A stretch of DNA of 64,000 nucleotides from Brucella grignonensis (lineage in GTDB: Bacteria > Pseudomonadota > Alphaproteobacteria > Rhizobiales > Rhizobiaceae), in the NCBI RefSeq assembly GCF_002252505.1, contig NZ_NNRL01000164.1, forward strand, positions 186,001-250,000. The letters are read 5' to 3'. Below are positions 1-7,859 of the stretch, one piece after another. Below the pieces are notes generated by a model that searched no databases, was not told the DNA's origin, and worked only from the letters and a program-made list of their open reading frames with translations. Every line of letters begins with the position of its first letter. Within the stretch, counting starts at the first letter, position 1. The translations under genes and the position numbers were made by a program.

Positions 1-41
1 TTCCAACCAGAGAAGTGATATTTAATAATCAGGTTCTTTAT

Positions 42-57
42 GGTAACTAGGTAGCCG
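42..57. promoter_or_regulatory. Candidate operator upstream of the HxlR gene
   Basis: Two adjacent related half-sites (GGTAACTA then GGTAGCCG) lie about 120 bases before the HxlR start. HxlR regulators often bind near their own promoter, so this could be an operator. No conserved set of sites was available for comparison; this is a weak inference. Confidence 0.2.
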
Positions 58-177
58 ATACGCAGAGCCTTGTGAAGAACGCACTTTTTCATGATTAGGG
101 TACATGGAAGTAACCGCGTTGCTGACAAGAGCGGTCCGCAGGGAATGAAGCTTCGGAAGCGAGCCCAAGGAAACAGA

Positions 178-600
178 ATGACAATCACCACGCGCCCGAA
201 TGCCGAAACTCCATTATTGTCGTCGACGGCTGCTTTTCAGTCCGATCTAGAAGGCGAAAGCTTATGTCCAATCCGCGAAGTGCTTGATCGGGTGGGGGAT
301 ACGTGGAGTATTCTCGTTGTCTTCAACTTGCAAACAGGCTCAATGCGTTTCAACGCACTGCGGCGAGCGATTGAAGGTATTTCCCAGCGGATGCTGACGG
401 TGACCTTGCGTTCGCTTGAACGTGATGGGCTTGTGGCGCGTCATGTTCGTCCGACATCGCCGCCAGAGGTTGAATATTCGCTGACCGAGCTCGGTCATTC
501 TCTGGCGGTACCGATCGATGTGCTTGGGCAGTGGGCAGTCAAGAATCGTAAGGAAATGCGGGAAGCCCGTTCACGCTTTGATGGTGCGGCAGAAGAATAA
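178..600 (+). CDS. HxlR-family winged-helix transcriptional regulator
   Basis: A 140-residue DNA-binding protein of the HxlR family (usual length 100-150). After a 25-residue unstructured head comes the family entry SLCPIREVLDRVGDTWS (Cys30), then a helix-turn-helix (ISQRMLTVTLRSLERDGLV) and a wing (YSLTELGHSL). The Cys just before the first helix is the residue some family members use for redox or electrophile sensing; whether this one does is unknown. The start at 178 was chosen because AAGGAAA lies just upstream; an in-frame ATG at 91 has no ribosome site. It is followed by a small DUF3008 gene on the same strand. The target gene is not evident: HxlR regulators usually control a divergent neighbour, which would lie left of the window. 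Confidence 0.85.
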   Translation: MTITTRPNAETPLLSSTAAFQSDLEGESLCPIREVLDRVGDTWSILVVFNLQTGSMRFNALRRAIEGISQRMLTVTLRSLERDGLVARHVRPTSPPEVEYSLTELGHSLAVPIDVLGQWAVKNRKEMREARSRFDGAAEE

Positions 601-652
601 GGAACCTGATACCGGCGCACTCGTTACTCTCCCAACCAAGGGAGTAAGAACA

Positions 653-850
653 ATGCCAGCAAAATCACAGGCTCAGCAAAAAGCTGCCGGTGCCGCACTG
701 GCCGCCAAATGTGACGAGATCAGGAAAAGCGAGCTGATAGGCGCTTCAAAAGAAATGTTTGAATCTGTGACTGAGAAGGAACTGGAAGGGTTTGTAGAGA
801 CCAAGCACAAAGGCCTTCCAGAACACGTCCCAGACAAAAAGAGCAACTGA
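653..850 (+). CDS. Small DUF3008-family protein
   Basis: A 65-residue, Lys/Ala-rich, soluble protein starting MPAKSQAQQKAAGAALAAK and containing SELIGASKEMFESVTEKEL, the layout I associate with DUF3008, a family of small alphaproteobacterial proteins of unknown function. GGGAG sits eight bases before the ATG, which supports this start over longer in-frame alternatives. It lies 52 bases behind the HxlR gene and could be cotranscribed. The stop codon is inside the left arm of a perfect hairpin (841-866). No catalytic or binding residues can be named. Confidence 0.7.
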   Translation: MPAKSQAQQKAAGAALAAKCDEIRKSELIGASKEMFESVTEKELEGFVETKHKGLPEHVPDKKSN

Positions 851-866
851 TTGGCATCAGTTGCTC
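841..866. terminator. Hairpin terminator between convergent genes
   Basis: Perfect 10-bp stem (GAGCAACTGA / TCAGTTGCTC) with a 6-base loop, between the DUF3008 gene and the convergent exported-protein gene. There is no strong T-run on either side, so a terminator role is inferred from position. Confidence 0.5.
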
Positions 867-886
867 CGATAGGTGGCAAACAACGC

Positions 887-1312
887 CTATTTCGCGCCTT
901 GTCCGGGTGCAAGTTCAATTGCCTTAAGCTTGCCACCAGTTATGCCGCAGCGCAGAGTGATGCTATCCCATTGTGTGCCGCCACTTTTTGTACGGGCTTC
1001 ACCGGGGACTGAAATAACGGCAGAAACCTTGCTCGCGTCTTTGGCGCTGAATTTCGACGATTTATCATTGATTGTGGCGTCAGCGATATCGTCTTTCGTG
1101 AAGCCAAGACGATCATATTTCTTGCTCTTCTTCACGTAGTCATAAGCGCTCGCGATGCAATCAGCCACTTGCGGTGATGCGTGCTGGTCTTTCACCAGCG
1201 TCTGATAATTCCCTGTGAAATCCTTTGACCGTTTCGGTACAGCGTCTGCATGGGCCGCCCCCGCGATACCAAGAGTAAAAATTGCAGAAAGTATAATCTG
1301 GGTCGATTTCAT
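887..1312 (-). CDS. Putative exported protein of unknown function
   Basis: A 141-residue protein beginning MKSTQIILSAIFTLGIAGAAHA, a clear signal peptide with an AHA-type cleavage site, so it is probably periplasmic. The mature part is Lys/Ser/Asp-rich and has two cysteines (ADCIASAYD and TLRCGITGG) that could form one disulfide. I do not recognise a family. The start at 1312 was chosen because AAGGAAG lies six bases upstream and because it puts the signal peptide at the N terminus; a start at 1357 would place 15 residues before it. It converges on the DUF3008 gene and is preceded by two palindromic repeats. Confidence 0.7.
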   Translation of the reverse strand: MKSTQIILSAIFTLGIAGAAHADAVPKRSKDFTGNYQTLVKDQHASPQVADCIASAYDYVKKSKKYDRLGFTKDDIADATINDKSSKFSAKDASKVSAVISVPGEARTKSGGTQWDSITLRCGITGGKLKAIELAPGQGAK

Positions 1313-1416
1313 GGATCGCTTCCTTTGAAAAGCCACCGCGCAACGTGCGGTAAGCAAAATCGATAATGACGATGCTATTAGAAACGTAGATTGGATTTTT
1401 TTGTGTTTTCCCCGCC

Positions 1417-1492
1417 TAGTGTGGTGGATTTGAAGTTCCTATTATTTGTGTTGCATCCACGTTTAGGAACTTCAAATCCGCAAACCACACTA
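1417..1492. repeat. Palindromic intergenic repeat 1
   Basis: Two arms, TAGTGTGG plus GGATTTGAAGTTCCT (1426-1440) and the reverse complement AGGAACTTCAAATCC (1465-1479) plus CCACACTA, form a stem of about 23 bp with a small bulge. It is non-coding and resembles in size and style the Bru-RS palindromic repeats described in Brucella; identity with those was not checked. Confidence 0.7.
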
Positions 1493-1506
1493 CATTCAAT
1501 ATCATA

Positions 1507-1582
1507 CTAGTATGGCTTGGAACCCAAAATTCGTTCAAACGGTTGCTTTATGGTGTGACGAATTCCGGGTTCGCCATACTAG
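1507..1582. repeat. Palindromic intergenic repeat 2
   Basis: An imperfect inverted repeat: CTAGTATGGC...GAACCC...AATTCGT on the left and ACGAATT...GGGTTCGCCATACTAG on the right. It starts 15 bases after repeat 1, so the two form a compound element filling most of the gap between two exported-protein genes. No ORF is present. Confidence 0.6.
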
Positions 1583-1594
1583 CTCGAGAATATC

Positions 1595-2584
1595 TCATTG
1601 GCAGATTCGGGCAATGCAGGATTTGCCATGACATCCCTGATCCAGATGCATATTTGTGCGGTGGGCAGCGTCGCCGTCGGGGCCGATCACGGTCATGAAA
1701 AGCTTACAACTTGCGCCATGCACTGCACGCCAGAAAGCCTTTTCCTTTTCTGATCCATTCCAGCCGCTTTCAAGTTCGGTTTTGGACCCATCCGAGAACT
1801 TGAATGACATGATATCGAGCGCATTAGCGAATGCATGTTCAGAAACGCGGCCGGTCGATGCACCATTCACATTACGACATTGATAATCTGATCCGGTACC
1901 AATTTCGGTGATCTTGATGCTATCGCCATATACTTTCCTGGCTGCATCTTTGACGTCTTTAGACCATTCAGCGAGTGTTACTGCCATGGCGCAGTTTGTC
2001 GTGACCGCATTCGCAAATTTTAAAGGCTCATTCTTGCCAATAGCAGTGAGTGAGAGCGGCGAACGCGCACTGCATTGCAAACCCTCTTCGATCGGGGACA
2101 AAATTTTTCCCTCCACGTCGCCTGTCATTAATGCCGGACACGATACCTGATAGATACGCTCGGCCTTTTTGGGTTCAGACTGCTCATCGATAGGCTTGGC
2201 TTGTTCTGCAGGCTGTTCTGGCTTTTTTTCCGGCAGTGGTGTTGCATTATTGGCGGACGCAGGCGCGGGAGCCGCCACAGCAGGCTCTTTTGTCTCTTCG
2301 CGTGCTGGTGCAGGCGTTGGTACCGGAACGACACTTAATGACGGCAAAGCCTTACTCTGGGTGGAAGAGGCTGCCTTTGATTGCTGGCGCTTGATGTTGC
2401 GTTTTTTCTTTGAGCGTTTTTGGGGAGACGGCTGCTTTGTGTTACCGCTCAACACTCTTTCAATGAGGTTCTGTGCATTTGCTATTGCAGGTCCGGTCAT
2501 GTTTTCGCCCGGGAGTATCGTGACTGCGACGGCGACGAGACAGGTAACAATAATCTTTTGAAAGAAAGAGAAAGAAACGGCCAT
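1595..2584 (-). CDS. Extensin-like C-terminal domain protein, exported
   Basis: A 329-residue protein in three parts: an N-terminal hydrophobic segment (about residues 5-25), a Pro/Ala/Lys-rich linker (about 45-140), and a C-terminal extensin-like domain starting near QVSCPALMTGDVEG. The domain carries the family signatures VTTNCAMAVTLAEW, GRVSEHAFANALDI and the closing LFMTVIGPDGDAAHRTNMHLD, with six or more cysteines. Family members are envelope proteins with a fold related to D,D-peptidases; the substrate is unknown. The ATG at 2584 was preferred to the GTG at 2590 because AGAGG lies five bases upstream of it. Confidence 0.8.
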   Translation of the reverse strand: MAVSFSFFQKIIVTCLVAVAVTILPGENMTGPAIANAQNLIERVLSGNTKQPSPQKRSKKKRNIKRQQSKAASSTQSKALPSLSVVPVPTPAPAREETKEPAVAAPAPASANNATPLPEKKPEQPAEQAKPIDEQSEPKKAERIYQVSCPALMTGDVEGKILSPIEEGLQCSARSPLSLTAIGKNEPLKFANAVTTNCAMAVTLAEWSKDVKDAARKVYGDSIKITEIGTGSDYQCRNVNGASTGRVSEHAFANALDIMSFKFSDGSKTELESGWNGSEKEKAFWRAVHGASCKLFMTVIGPDGDAAHRTNMHLDQGCHGKSCIARICQ

Positions 2585-2968
2585 GTTCACCTCTTTTGAC
2601 AGCGAGCGCTATCGTCTAATGTCGGAGGGGCGCTTGTCGTTCCTTCACACTTGATGGCAGATCGTTGCATTTGGTCTACACGGGATATTGATACGCATCT
2701 GACCCGAAAATCGCTTCGCCCTTTTCGAGACACGCGATAAACGGCTGAAATGGCCGAAAAACAGGGCTTCAGCCTTGACAAGATGACACTGCAATGACTA
2801 AAAGCCGCCATCGCTGGAGCCTAAACGCTCCGGCGTTTCATTTGACGTGTCCCGTGGATGAAGTTGCGCTCGCGTGCTTCATCCTGTCAGTCCTTGAAAA
2901 CCAAGGGCAGAGGAGGGCGCGTTTCCTATCTGTGCCGCAAGGCGCACCAACTTTTTAAAGGAAATGCG
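2585..2968. other. Intergenic region upstream of rpsD
   Basis: A 384-base gap between two divergent genes. It holds a degenerate copy of the dispersed repeat (2692-2736) and a short hairpin (GGAGC / GCTCC near 2816). It should also carry the rpsD promoter and leader, but I could not assign a convincing -35/-10 pair. Short ORFs here lack ribosome sites and family features. Confidence 0.5.
2692..2736. repeat. Degenerate RIME-like repeat, module A
   Basis: The stretch from TACGCATCT through CCGAAAA and CTTTTCGAGA to CACGCG matches, with about ten changes, the reverse orientation of the GCGCATCCCGAAAAGTG...CGGAAAAGATGCGCG module seen intact at 35216-35263 and elsewhere. Its half-palindromes are eroded, so it is probably an old copy. 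Confidence 0.45.
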
Positions 2969-3586
2969 ATGAGCAAGCGCGAATCCGCTAAGTACAAAAT
3001 TGATCGCCGTCTTGGCGAAAACATCTGGGGCCGTCCGAAGTCCCCTGTAAACCGTCGTGAATATGGCCCAGGCCAGCACGGTCAGCGCCGCAAGGGCAAG
3101 CTGTCCGACTTCGGTGTACAGCTCCGCGCAAAGCAGAAGCTCAAGGGCTTCTACGGCGATATCTCGGAAAAGCAGTTCCGCAAGACCTATGACGAAGCAG
3201 CTCGCCGCAAGGGCGATACCGGTGAAAACCTCATCGGTCTGCTCGAATCGCGTCTGGATGCTGTTGTGTACCGCGCAAAGTTCGTTCCAACGATCTTCGC
3301 TGCACGCCAGTTCATCAACCACGGCCACGTGAACGTGAACGGTCGCCGCGTCAACATTCAGTCGTTCCGCCTCAAGGCTGGTGACGTTGTTGAAGTTCGC
3401 GAAAAGTCGAAGCAGCTCGTCATCGTTCTCGAAGCAGTTGCGCTCGCAGAACGCGACGTTCCTGACTACGTTGAAGTCGATCACAACAAGATGGTTGCGA
3501 CCTTCGCACGCGTTCCAGTTCTGGGCGACGTTCCATACGCCGTTCAGATGGAACCAAACCTCGTCGTCGAATTCTATTCGCGTTAA
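2969..3586 (+). CDS. rpsD: 30S ribosomal protein S4
   Basis: A primary 16S rRNA-binding protein that nucleates assembly of the small-subunit body. The 205-residue product has the alphaproteobacterial start [21 protein letters not shown], the [16 protein letters not shown] segment, and an S4 RNA-binding domain ([16 protein letters not shown]...[14 protein letters not shown], about residues 93-150). The start follows AAAGGAAA and gives the normal length; a longer in-frame start at 2858 adds 37 unrelated residues. It is monocistronic here, with its own terminator at 3624, as is usual in Rhizobiales where rpsD is separate from the alpha operon. Confidence 0.98.
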   Translation: MSKRESAKYKIDRRLGENIWGRPKSPVNRREYGPGQHGQRRKGKLSDFGVQLRAKQKLKGFYGDISEKQFRKTYDEAARRKGDTGENLIGLLESRLDAVVYRAKFVPTIFAARQFINHGHVNVNGRRVNIQSFRLKAGDVVEVREKSKQLVIVLEAVALAERDVPDYVEVDHNKMVATFARVPVLGDVPYAVQMEPNLVVEFYSR

Positions 3587-3623
3587 TTCTGAGCTTCTAG
3601 CTCAGTCTGCAGAAATAAATGGT

Positions 3624-3654
3624 CGCCCTTGGTTCCCCCAAGGGCGGCTTTTTT
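3624..3654 (+). terminator. Rho-independent terminator of rpsD
   Basis: GCCCTTGG and CCAAGGGC pair around a short loop, followed by GGC and six Ts. It lies 38 bases after the rpsD stop codon. Confidence 0.9.
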
Positions 3655-3694
3655 GTATGTAGATTTAAACCTTCTCTTATTCGTAGGAAGCACC

Positions 3695-4573
3695 ATGAAC
3701 GCTTTCGATCCAAATATCGCCGAAGATGCCGGAACTGACGGTTGTCATCCACTTTTTCGCGATGTGCCGACTTCGGTTGAATTCAACAAACTGCGCAAAC
3801 GCCTGTTGCGGCTGACACGTCAGGCTGTTGATGACTTCGCCATGGTAAAGCCCGGCGAACGCTGGATGGTGTGTCTTTCGGGCGGCAAGGATTCTTATGG
3901 TCTGCTTGCTTTGTTGCTCGACCTTAAATGGCGTGGCCTGCTGCCGGTCGAACTGCTGGCGGTCAATCTCGATCAGGGACAGCCGAATTTTCCAAAGCAC
4001 ATTCTACCCGATTTCCTAAACAAGTATGGGATCGAGCATCGCATCGAATATCAGGATACCTATTCGATTGTGACAGAGAAGCTGCCTGAAACGAGCACCT
4101 ATTGCTCGCTTTGTTCGCGCCTGCGTCGTGGCAATCTTTATCGCATCGCGCGGGAAGAAGGCTGCTCTGCAATCGTTCTCGGGCACCACCGCGAAGACAT
4201 TCTCGAGACCTTCTTTATGAACTTGTTTCATGGTGGTCGCCTTGCCGCGATGCCGCCAAAGCTTCTTAATGATGAAGGCGATCTGATGGTATTCCGTCCG
4301 CTTGCTTATGCGGCTGAGGAAGATCTCGAGAAATTTGCCACGGCAATGCAATTTCCAATCATTCCGTGCGATCTGTGCGGCAGTCAGGAAGGTCTTCAGC
4401 GCAATGCAATGAAGGCGATGCTGACTGATATCGAAAAGCGCATGCCCGGCCGCAAGGATACGATGATCCGCGCCATGACCAACGTGCGCCCAAGCCATCT
4501 GTTGGATCGCAGGCTGTTTGATTTCGTAAGTTTGATGGCAAGTGGTGATACGGAGAATGATCGTGCAATTTGA
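3695..4573 (+). CDS. ttcA: tRNA 2-thiocytidine(32) synthetase TtcA
   Basis: Installs sulfur on cytidine 32 of certain tRNAs, using ATP and an iron-sulfur cluster. The 292-residue protein shows the PP-loop SGGKDS (62-67), the CSLC pair (Cys137, Cys140) and a further conserved Cys pair in PCDLCGS (Cys225, Cys228), as expected for the TtcA group. The start at 3695 is preceded by AGGAAG and is preferred to an ATG at 3629 that lies in the rpsD terminator. It overlaps the next gene by about 17 bases, so the two are probably cotranscribed. Confidence 0.95.
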   Translation: MNAFDPNIAEDAGTDGCHPLFRDVPTSVEFNKLRKRLLRLTRQAVDDFAMVKPGERWMVCLSGGKDSYGLLALLLDLKWRGLLPVELLAVNLDQGQPNFPKHILPDFLNKYGIEHRIEYQDTYSIVTEKLPETSTYCSLCSRLRRGNLYRIAREEGCSAIVLGHHREDILETFFMNLFHGGRLAAMPPKLLNDEGDLMVFRPLAYAAEEDLEKFATAMQFPIIPCDLCGSQEGLQRNAMKAMLTDIEKRMPGRKDTMIRAMTNVRPSHLLDRRLFDFVSLMASGDTENDRAI

Positions 4574-5390
4574 TGAAAAGCAGATCGATTGGCTGGCGGA
4601 TCTTCTGGCAGAAGCCGCGAATGAAGAAATCATGCCGCGTTTTCGGCAACTGGGGCAGGGTGATATTCGTCAGAAAACCTCTCCTGCGGATCTCGTTACT
4701 GAAGCTGATGTAAACGCAGAGCGCTATATCACTGCGCGCCTCAACGAACGCTTCCCTAACGCGTTGATTGTTGGCGAAGAAGCTTGCTCCGATGACGAAA
4801 CACTGTTGAATGGCCTTGGCGACGCGGACCTCGCATTCACTATCGATCCTGTCGACGGCACCTTTAACTTCGCGTCAGGCGTTCCGCTCTTTGGTGTGAT
4901 GCTGGCAGTTGTATCGAAGGGTGAAACGGTTGCCGGCATTATCTACGATCCGGTTGGCAAGGACTGGATACTGGCTGCAAAAGGCGGAGGTAGTCATATC
5001 CGCTATGCGAATGGTTCCACGAGACCTGTGAGCGTGGCAGAAGCTGCGGATATATCGCAGATGACGGGATCGGTTTCCTGGCAATATACAGCGGAGCCGG
5101 TGCGGTCACGTCTTGCACGCAATCACACGAAGTTTCTGTCACAGATCGGCTATCGCTGCGCTGCACACGAATATCGCATTATCGCAACCGGTGGCGCGCA
5201 TTTTGCGGTCTATAACAAGCTGATGCCATGGGATCATCTTCCGGGCGCACTTATTCATCAAGAAGCAGGCGGATATCTCGCGCGCTGGGATGAAAGCCCG
5301 TATCTGCCGTCACATACTGGTGGCGGTATACTGGTCGCGCCCGACAAGGAAAGCTGGAACGCGATCCACAAAACCCTCTTTGCAGAATAG
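4557..5390 (+). CDS. Inositol monophosphatase family protein
   Basis: A metal-dependent phosphatase of the IMPase/FBPase superfamily, 277 residues. Metal-site motifs are intact: GEE (73-75), DPVDGT (97-102) and the late PWDH (224-227). The substrate cannot be read from sequence; relatives act on inositol phosphate, histidinol phosphate or 3'-phosphoadenosine phosphate. The start is uncertain: ATG 4557 has GGAG only one base upstream, while GTG 4563 (two codons later) has ideal spacing. The gene overlaps the end of ttcA and ends at a shared terminator. Confidence 0.85.
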   Translation: MIVQFDEKQIDWLADLLAEAANEEIMPRFRQLGQGDIRQKTSPADLVTEADVNAERYITARLNERFPNALIVGEEACSDDETLLNGLGDADLAFTIDPVDGTFNFASGVPLFGVMLAVVSKGETVAGIIYDPVGKDWILAAKGGGSHIRYANGSTRPVSVAEAADISQMTGSVSWQYTAEPVRSRLARNHTKFLSQIGYRCAAHEYRIIATGGAHFAVYNKLMPWDHLPGALIHQEAGGYLARWDESPYLPSHTGGGILVAPDKESWNAIHKTLFAE

Positions 5391-5394
5391 AAGA

Positions 5395-5419
5395 AAGCCC
5401 GCTTTTGGCGGGCTTTTTG
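5395..5419. terminator. Bidirectional terminator
   Basis: AAGCCCGC / GCGGGCTT stem with a 5-base loop, A-run on the left and T-run on the right, between the convergent IMPase-family and MFS genes. Confidence 0.9.
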
Positions 5420-5420
5420 A

Positions 5421-6674
5421 TTAGATCGGCTTGTTGTGCGGCTTGAACATTTTGCCACGTTCGGCAATCAAAACGCAAATGAATGCGATGAAACCCAAGA
5501 CACAATAGCCAGCGGCAACGGGTGTGGTTGTTCCATCAAAAGACTGCCCGATAACGGCACCAAGTGCCGCACCGATAACTGTTTGCGCGAAGCCCAGAAC
5601 CGAAGAGGCTGTACCGGCAACTTCACCGAGCGGTTCCATGGCCAGCGCATTGAAGTTGGCTGTCACGAGGCTGAATGAGAACATGATGGTCATGTAGATC
5701 GTCATCAGCATCCAGAACGGCACAGGACTTGTCATTGTTATTGAAAGCACAACCCAAAGCAGGCTGAAGCCGACGAATACCAGCAACATTGTCTGTGAAA
5801 TGCGACGCATTCCGTAACGTCCGACAAGGCGCGAATTGAGGAAAGATGCAAGCGCAAGCGTCATAGCCACGGCTGCAAACGCCAGTGGGAACATGGTGCC
5901 GAGTTGGTATATGCCAACGAAAATCTGCTGCGCCGAGTTGATATAGCCAAACAACGCACCGAGGATGAAAGACGTACCGAGCATATAGAAGAGGGCAACC
6001 CGGTTGGAGAGGACGATTCCGAAGCCTCCAATGATGCTCTTCACTGTAAGCGGGCGGCGGTGATCGACGGGCAGAGTTTCTGGCAGGCGAATATAGGCCC
6101 ATATGGCGACAATCGCTGCCATTACAGCCATTGAAAGGAAGATCAGGTGCCATTCGCCAAACAGCATGATCAGCTGTCCTGTGGCAGGCGCAATGACTGG
6201 CAGGATCATGAAAACCATCATGACAAGCGACATGACTTCCGCCATCTGGCGCCCGGCAAAACGATCACGTACGACGGAAACGGCAATGACACGGGTTGCT
6301 GCGGCACCCAGTCCCTGCAGCACGCGCAGGACAATAAGCGTCGTAAAATCGGTGGCAACCGCGGCTCCAAGAGCTGCGAGAATATAGATAGCCAGACCGC
6401 CGAAAAGTGGTAGTCGCCGACCAAAGCGATCGCTCAGTGGACCATAAAACAGTTGCGAGACACCAAAGCCCAGCAGATAGGCTGTGATGACAAATTGCGC
6501 GTGGTTTTCGGTGAGAACCCCAAGGCTAGCTCCGATCTGTGGCAGACCGGGCAACATGATATCAACTGCGAGCGCATTGATTGCCATGATTGCTGCAATA
6601 AGAGCAATAAATTCGGTGCGTCCGCGCATGGATGCTTTCTGGTCCGGCGAACCGTTCCTGATGTCTAGCGGCAT
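5421..6674 (-). CDS. MFS drug efflux transporter, Bcr/CflA family
   Basis: A 417-residue inner-membrane protein with 12 predicted membrane segments. The first segment carries MAINALAVDIMLPGLPQIG, typical of drug:H+ antiporters; the loop between segments 2 and 3 has GPLSDRFGRRLPL, the MFS motif A; later comes QGLGAAATRVIAVSVVRDRF, the Bcr/CflA form of motif B/C. The family exports bicyclomycin, chloramphenicol and similar compounds; the substrate here is unknown. It is a single gene flanked by terminators, with no linked regulator. Confidence 0.88.
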   Translation of the reverse strand: MPLDIRNGSPDQKASMRGRTEFIALIAAIMAINALAVDIMLPGLPQIGASLGVLTENHAQFVITAYLLGFGVSQLFYGPLSDRFGRRLPLFGGLAIYILAALGAAVATDFTTLIVLRVLQGLGAAATRVIAVSVVRDRFAGRQMAEVMSLVMMVFMILPVIAPATGQLIMLFGEWHLIFLSMAVMAAIVAIWAYIRLPETLPVDHRRPLTVKSIIGGFGIVLSNRVALFYMLGTSFILGALFGYINSAQQIFVGIYQLGTMFPLAFAAVAMTLALASFLNSRLVGRYGMRRISQTMLLVFVGFSLLWVVLSITMTSPVPFWMLMTIYMTIMFSFSLVTANFNALAMEPLGEVAGTASSVLGFAQTVIGAALGAVIGQSFDGTTTPVAAGYCVLGFIAFICVLIAERGKMFKPHNKPI

Positions 6675-6790
6675 GACTCGTATTCCTTGGCATAATTCGG
6701 TGCCACGTGCGGAGCAGGCGGCGCAAGATCGGAGATTTCAAAAGCAAGTCTGGCGGGCGAGAGCCGCTTAGCCCGAATATCAGGCCAATA

Positions 6791-6819
6791 TAAAAGGCGC
6801 CAACAATCGGCGCCTTTTA
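6791..6819. terminator. Bidirectional-looking terminator
   Basis: Perfect 11-bp stem TAAAAGGCGCC / GGCGCCTTTTA with a 7-base loop, in the gap after grxD and before the MFS gene (both minus strand). The T-rich arm on the minus strand fits termination of grxD transcription. Confidence 0.85.
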
Positions 6820-6861
6820 GAATAAAAGGGAGGCAAAAGCCGTATGAGGGGAAATTAATCC

Positions 6862-7194
6862 TCAAGCAGCCTTGGTGGCAATGCCTTTATCAGCAAAAAG
6901 TGTCTGCAATTCGTTTGATTGGAACATTTCGCGTACGATGTCACAACCACCAATGAATTCGCCCTTTACATAAAGCTGAGGGACGGTTGGCCAGTTGGAG
7001 TAGTCCTTGATGCCTTGGCGGATTTCGTCGGAGGCAAGAACGTTCACGCCCTTATAATCGACGCCGAGATAGTCGAGAATTTGTACGACCTGACCGGAGA
7101 AACCACACTGCGGGAAGCCTGGTGTGCCCTTCATGAACAGCACGACGTCGTTGGTCTTCACTTCATTGTCGATAAAATCGCTGATTCCGGTCAT
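6862..7194 (-). CDS. grxD: Monothiol glutaredoxin, Grx4 family
   Basis: A 110-residue monothiol glutaredoxin with the CGFS active site (30-33), the WPTVPQLYVKGEFIGGCDI glutathione-binding segment, and the usual family length. Such proteins bind a [2Fe-2S] cluster with glutathione and pass it to acceptors or to BolA. The nearby bolA gene and then purL upstream on the same strand form the conserved purL-bolA-grxD order of alphaproteobacteria. A 264-base gap separates it from bolA, so it may have its own promoter. The symbol grxD is by family. Confidence 0.93.
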   Translation of the reverse strand: MTGISDFIDNEVKTNDVVLFMKGTPGFPQCGFSGQVVQILDYLGVDYKGVNVLASDEIRQGIKDYSNWPTVPQLYVKGEFIGGCDIVREMFQSNELQTLFADKGIATKAA

Positions 7195-7458
7195 TTCAAT
7201 TCCTTTCAGGATGCCGGTTCAAGTCCCGGCCCGCGTAGGGAGAGGTTCTACCTCAATATAGTAAGCTGGGCTTTGGTAACCACCCTCTGGAGGTGAAAGC
7301 AAGTCAAATTAGCGCGAAAATAGGTTGCTTTGGGGGCAACATCTTGCCGCAGGAAGAAAATTACCGCCTCCAACCGTCACTTACGATGCTGTTCTGACGT
7401 ATTCCATACTCAGATAGTTTCTCTCGCAAGCATAACAATCAGAGGCGGCGTACTTCAC

Positions 7459-7692
7459 TTATTCCGGTACGCTGGTCTGAAGAGCGAGCGCATGAAGCAC
7501 GCCGCCCATATTACCCTTGAGGGCATCATAAACCATCTGGTGCTGCTGCACGCGTGACTTGCCGCGGAAACTTTCCGCAACAACTTCAGCAGCATAATGA
7601 TCTCCGTCTCCGGCAAGGTCGCGGATCGTAACCTTTGCGCCGGGAATACCTTCGCGTATCAGTTTTTCGATCTCATGAGCGTCCATAGCCAT
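7459..7692 (-). CDS. BolA/IbaG-family protein
   Basis: A 77-residue BolA-like protein. It shows the class II KH-like fold signature: IREGIPGAKVTIRDLAGDGDHYAAEVVAESFRGKS, then QHQMVYDALKG, with the conserved His used in cluster binding with monothiol glutaredoxins. AGGAGA lies seven bases upstream of the ATG. Its neighbour grxD supports a role in the BolA-Grx [2Fe-2S] complex, used in iron sensing or cluster transfer. Which BolA subtype this is cannot be settled from the window. Confidence 0.9.
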   Translation of the reverse strand: MAMDAHEIEKLIREGIPGAKVTIRDLAGDGDHYAAEVVAESFRGKSRVQQHQMVYDALKGNMGGVLHALALQTSVPE

Positions 7693-7800
7693 GCAAAATC
7701 TCCTGCCTTTTCGGGCTTCTTCTTGTTTGTCTCGAATCGTAACACATCATCGTTATACGTTAACGCCAATCTGTCTAACTTTTAAATCATAGACAAGCAA

Positions 7801-7830
7801 ACGCCCGGCGCAGTGTTCCCGGCCGGGCGT
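7801..7830 (-). terminator. Terminator of purL
   Basis: ACGCCCGGC / GCCGGGCGT stem; on the minus strand it is followed by a T-rich stretch (TTGCTTGTCT). It lies about 30 bases after the purL stop codon. Confidence 0.7.
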
Positions 7831-7859
7831 CAATTGGTAACAGTTCCAACCGATAACGA

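Noticed and set aside
2858-2968. N-terminal extension of rpsD by 37 residues
   Set aside because: The extension is not part of ribosomal protein S4, and a strong ribosome site precedes the canonical start at 2969.
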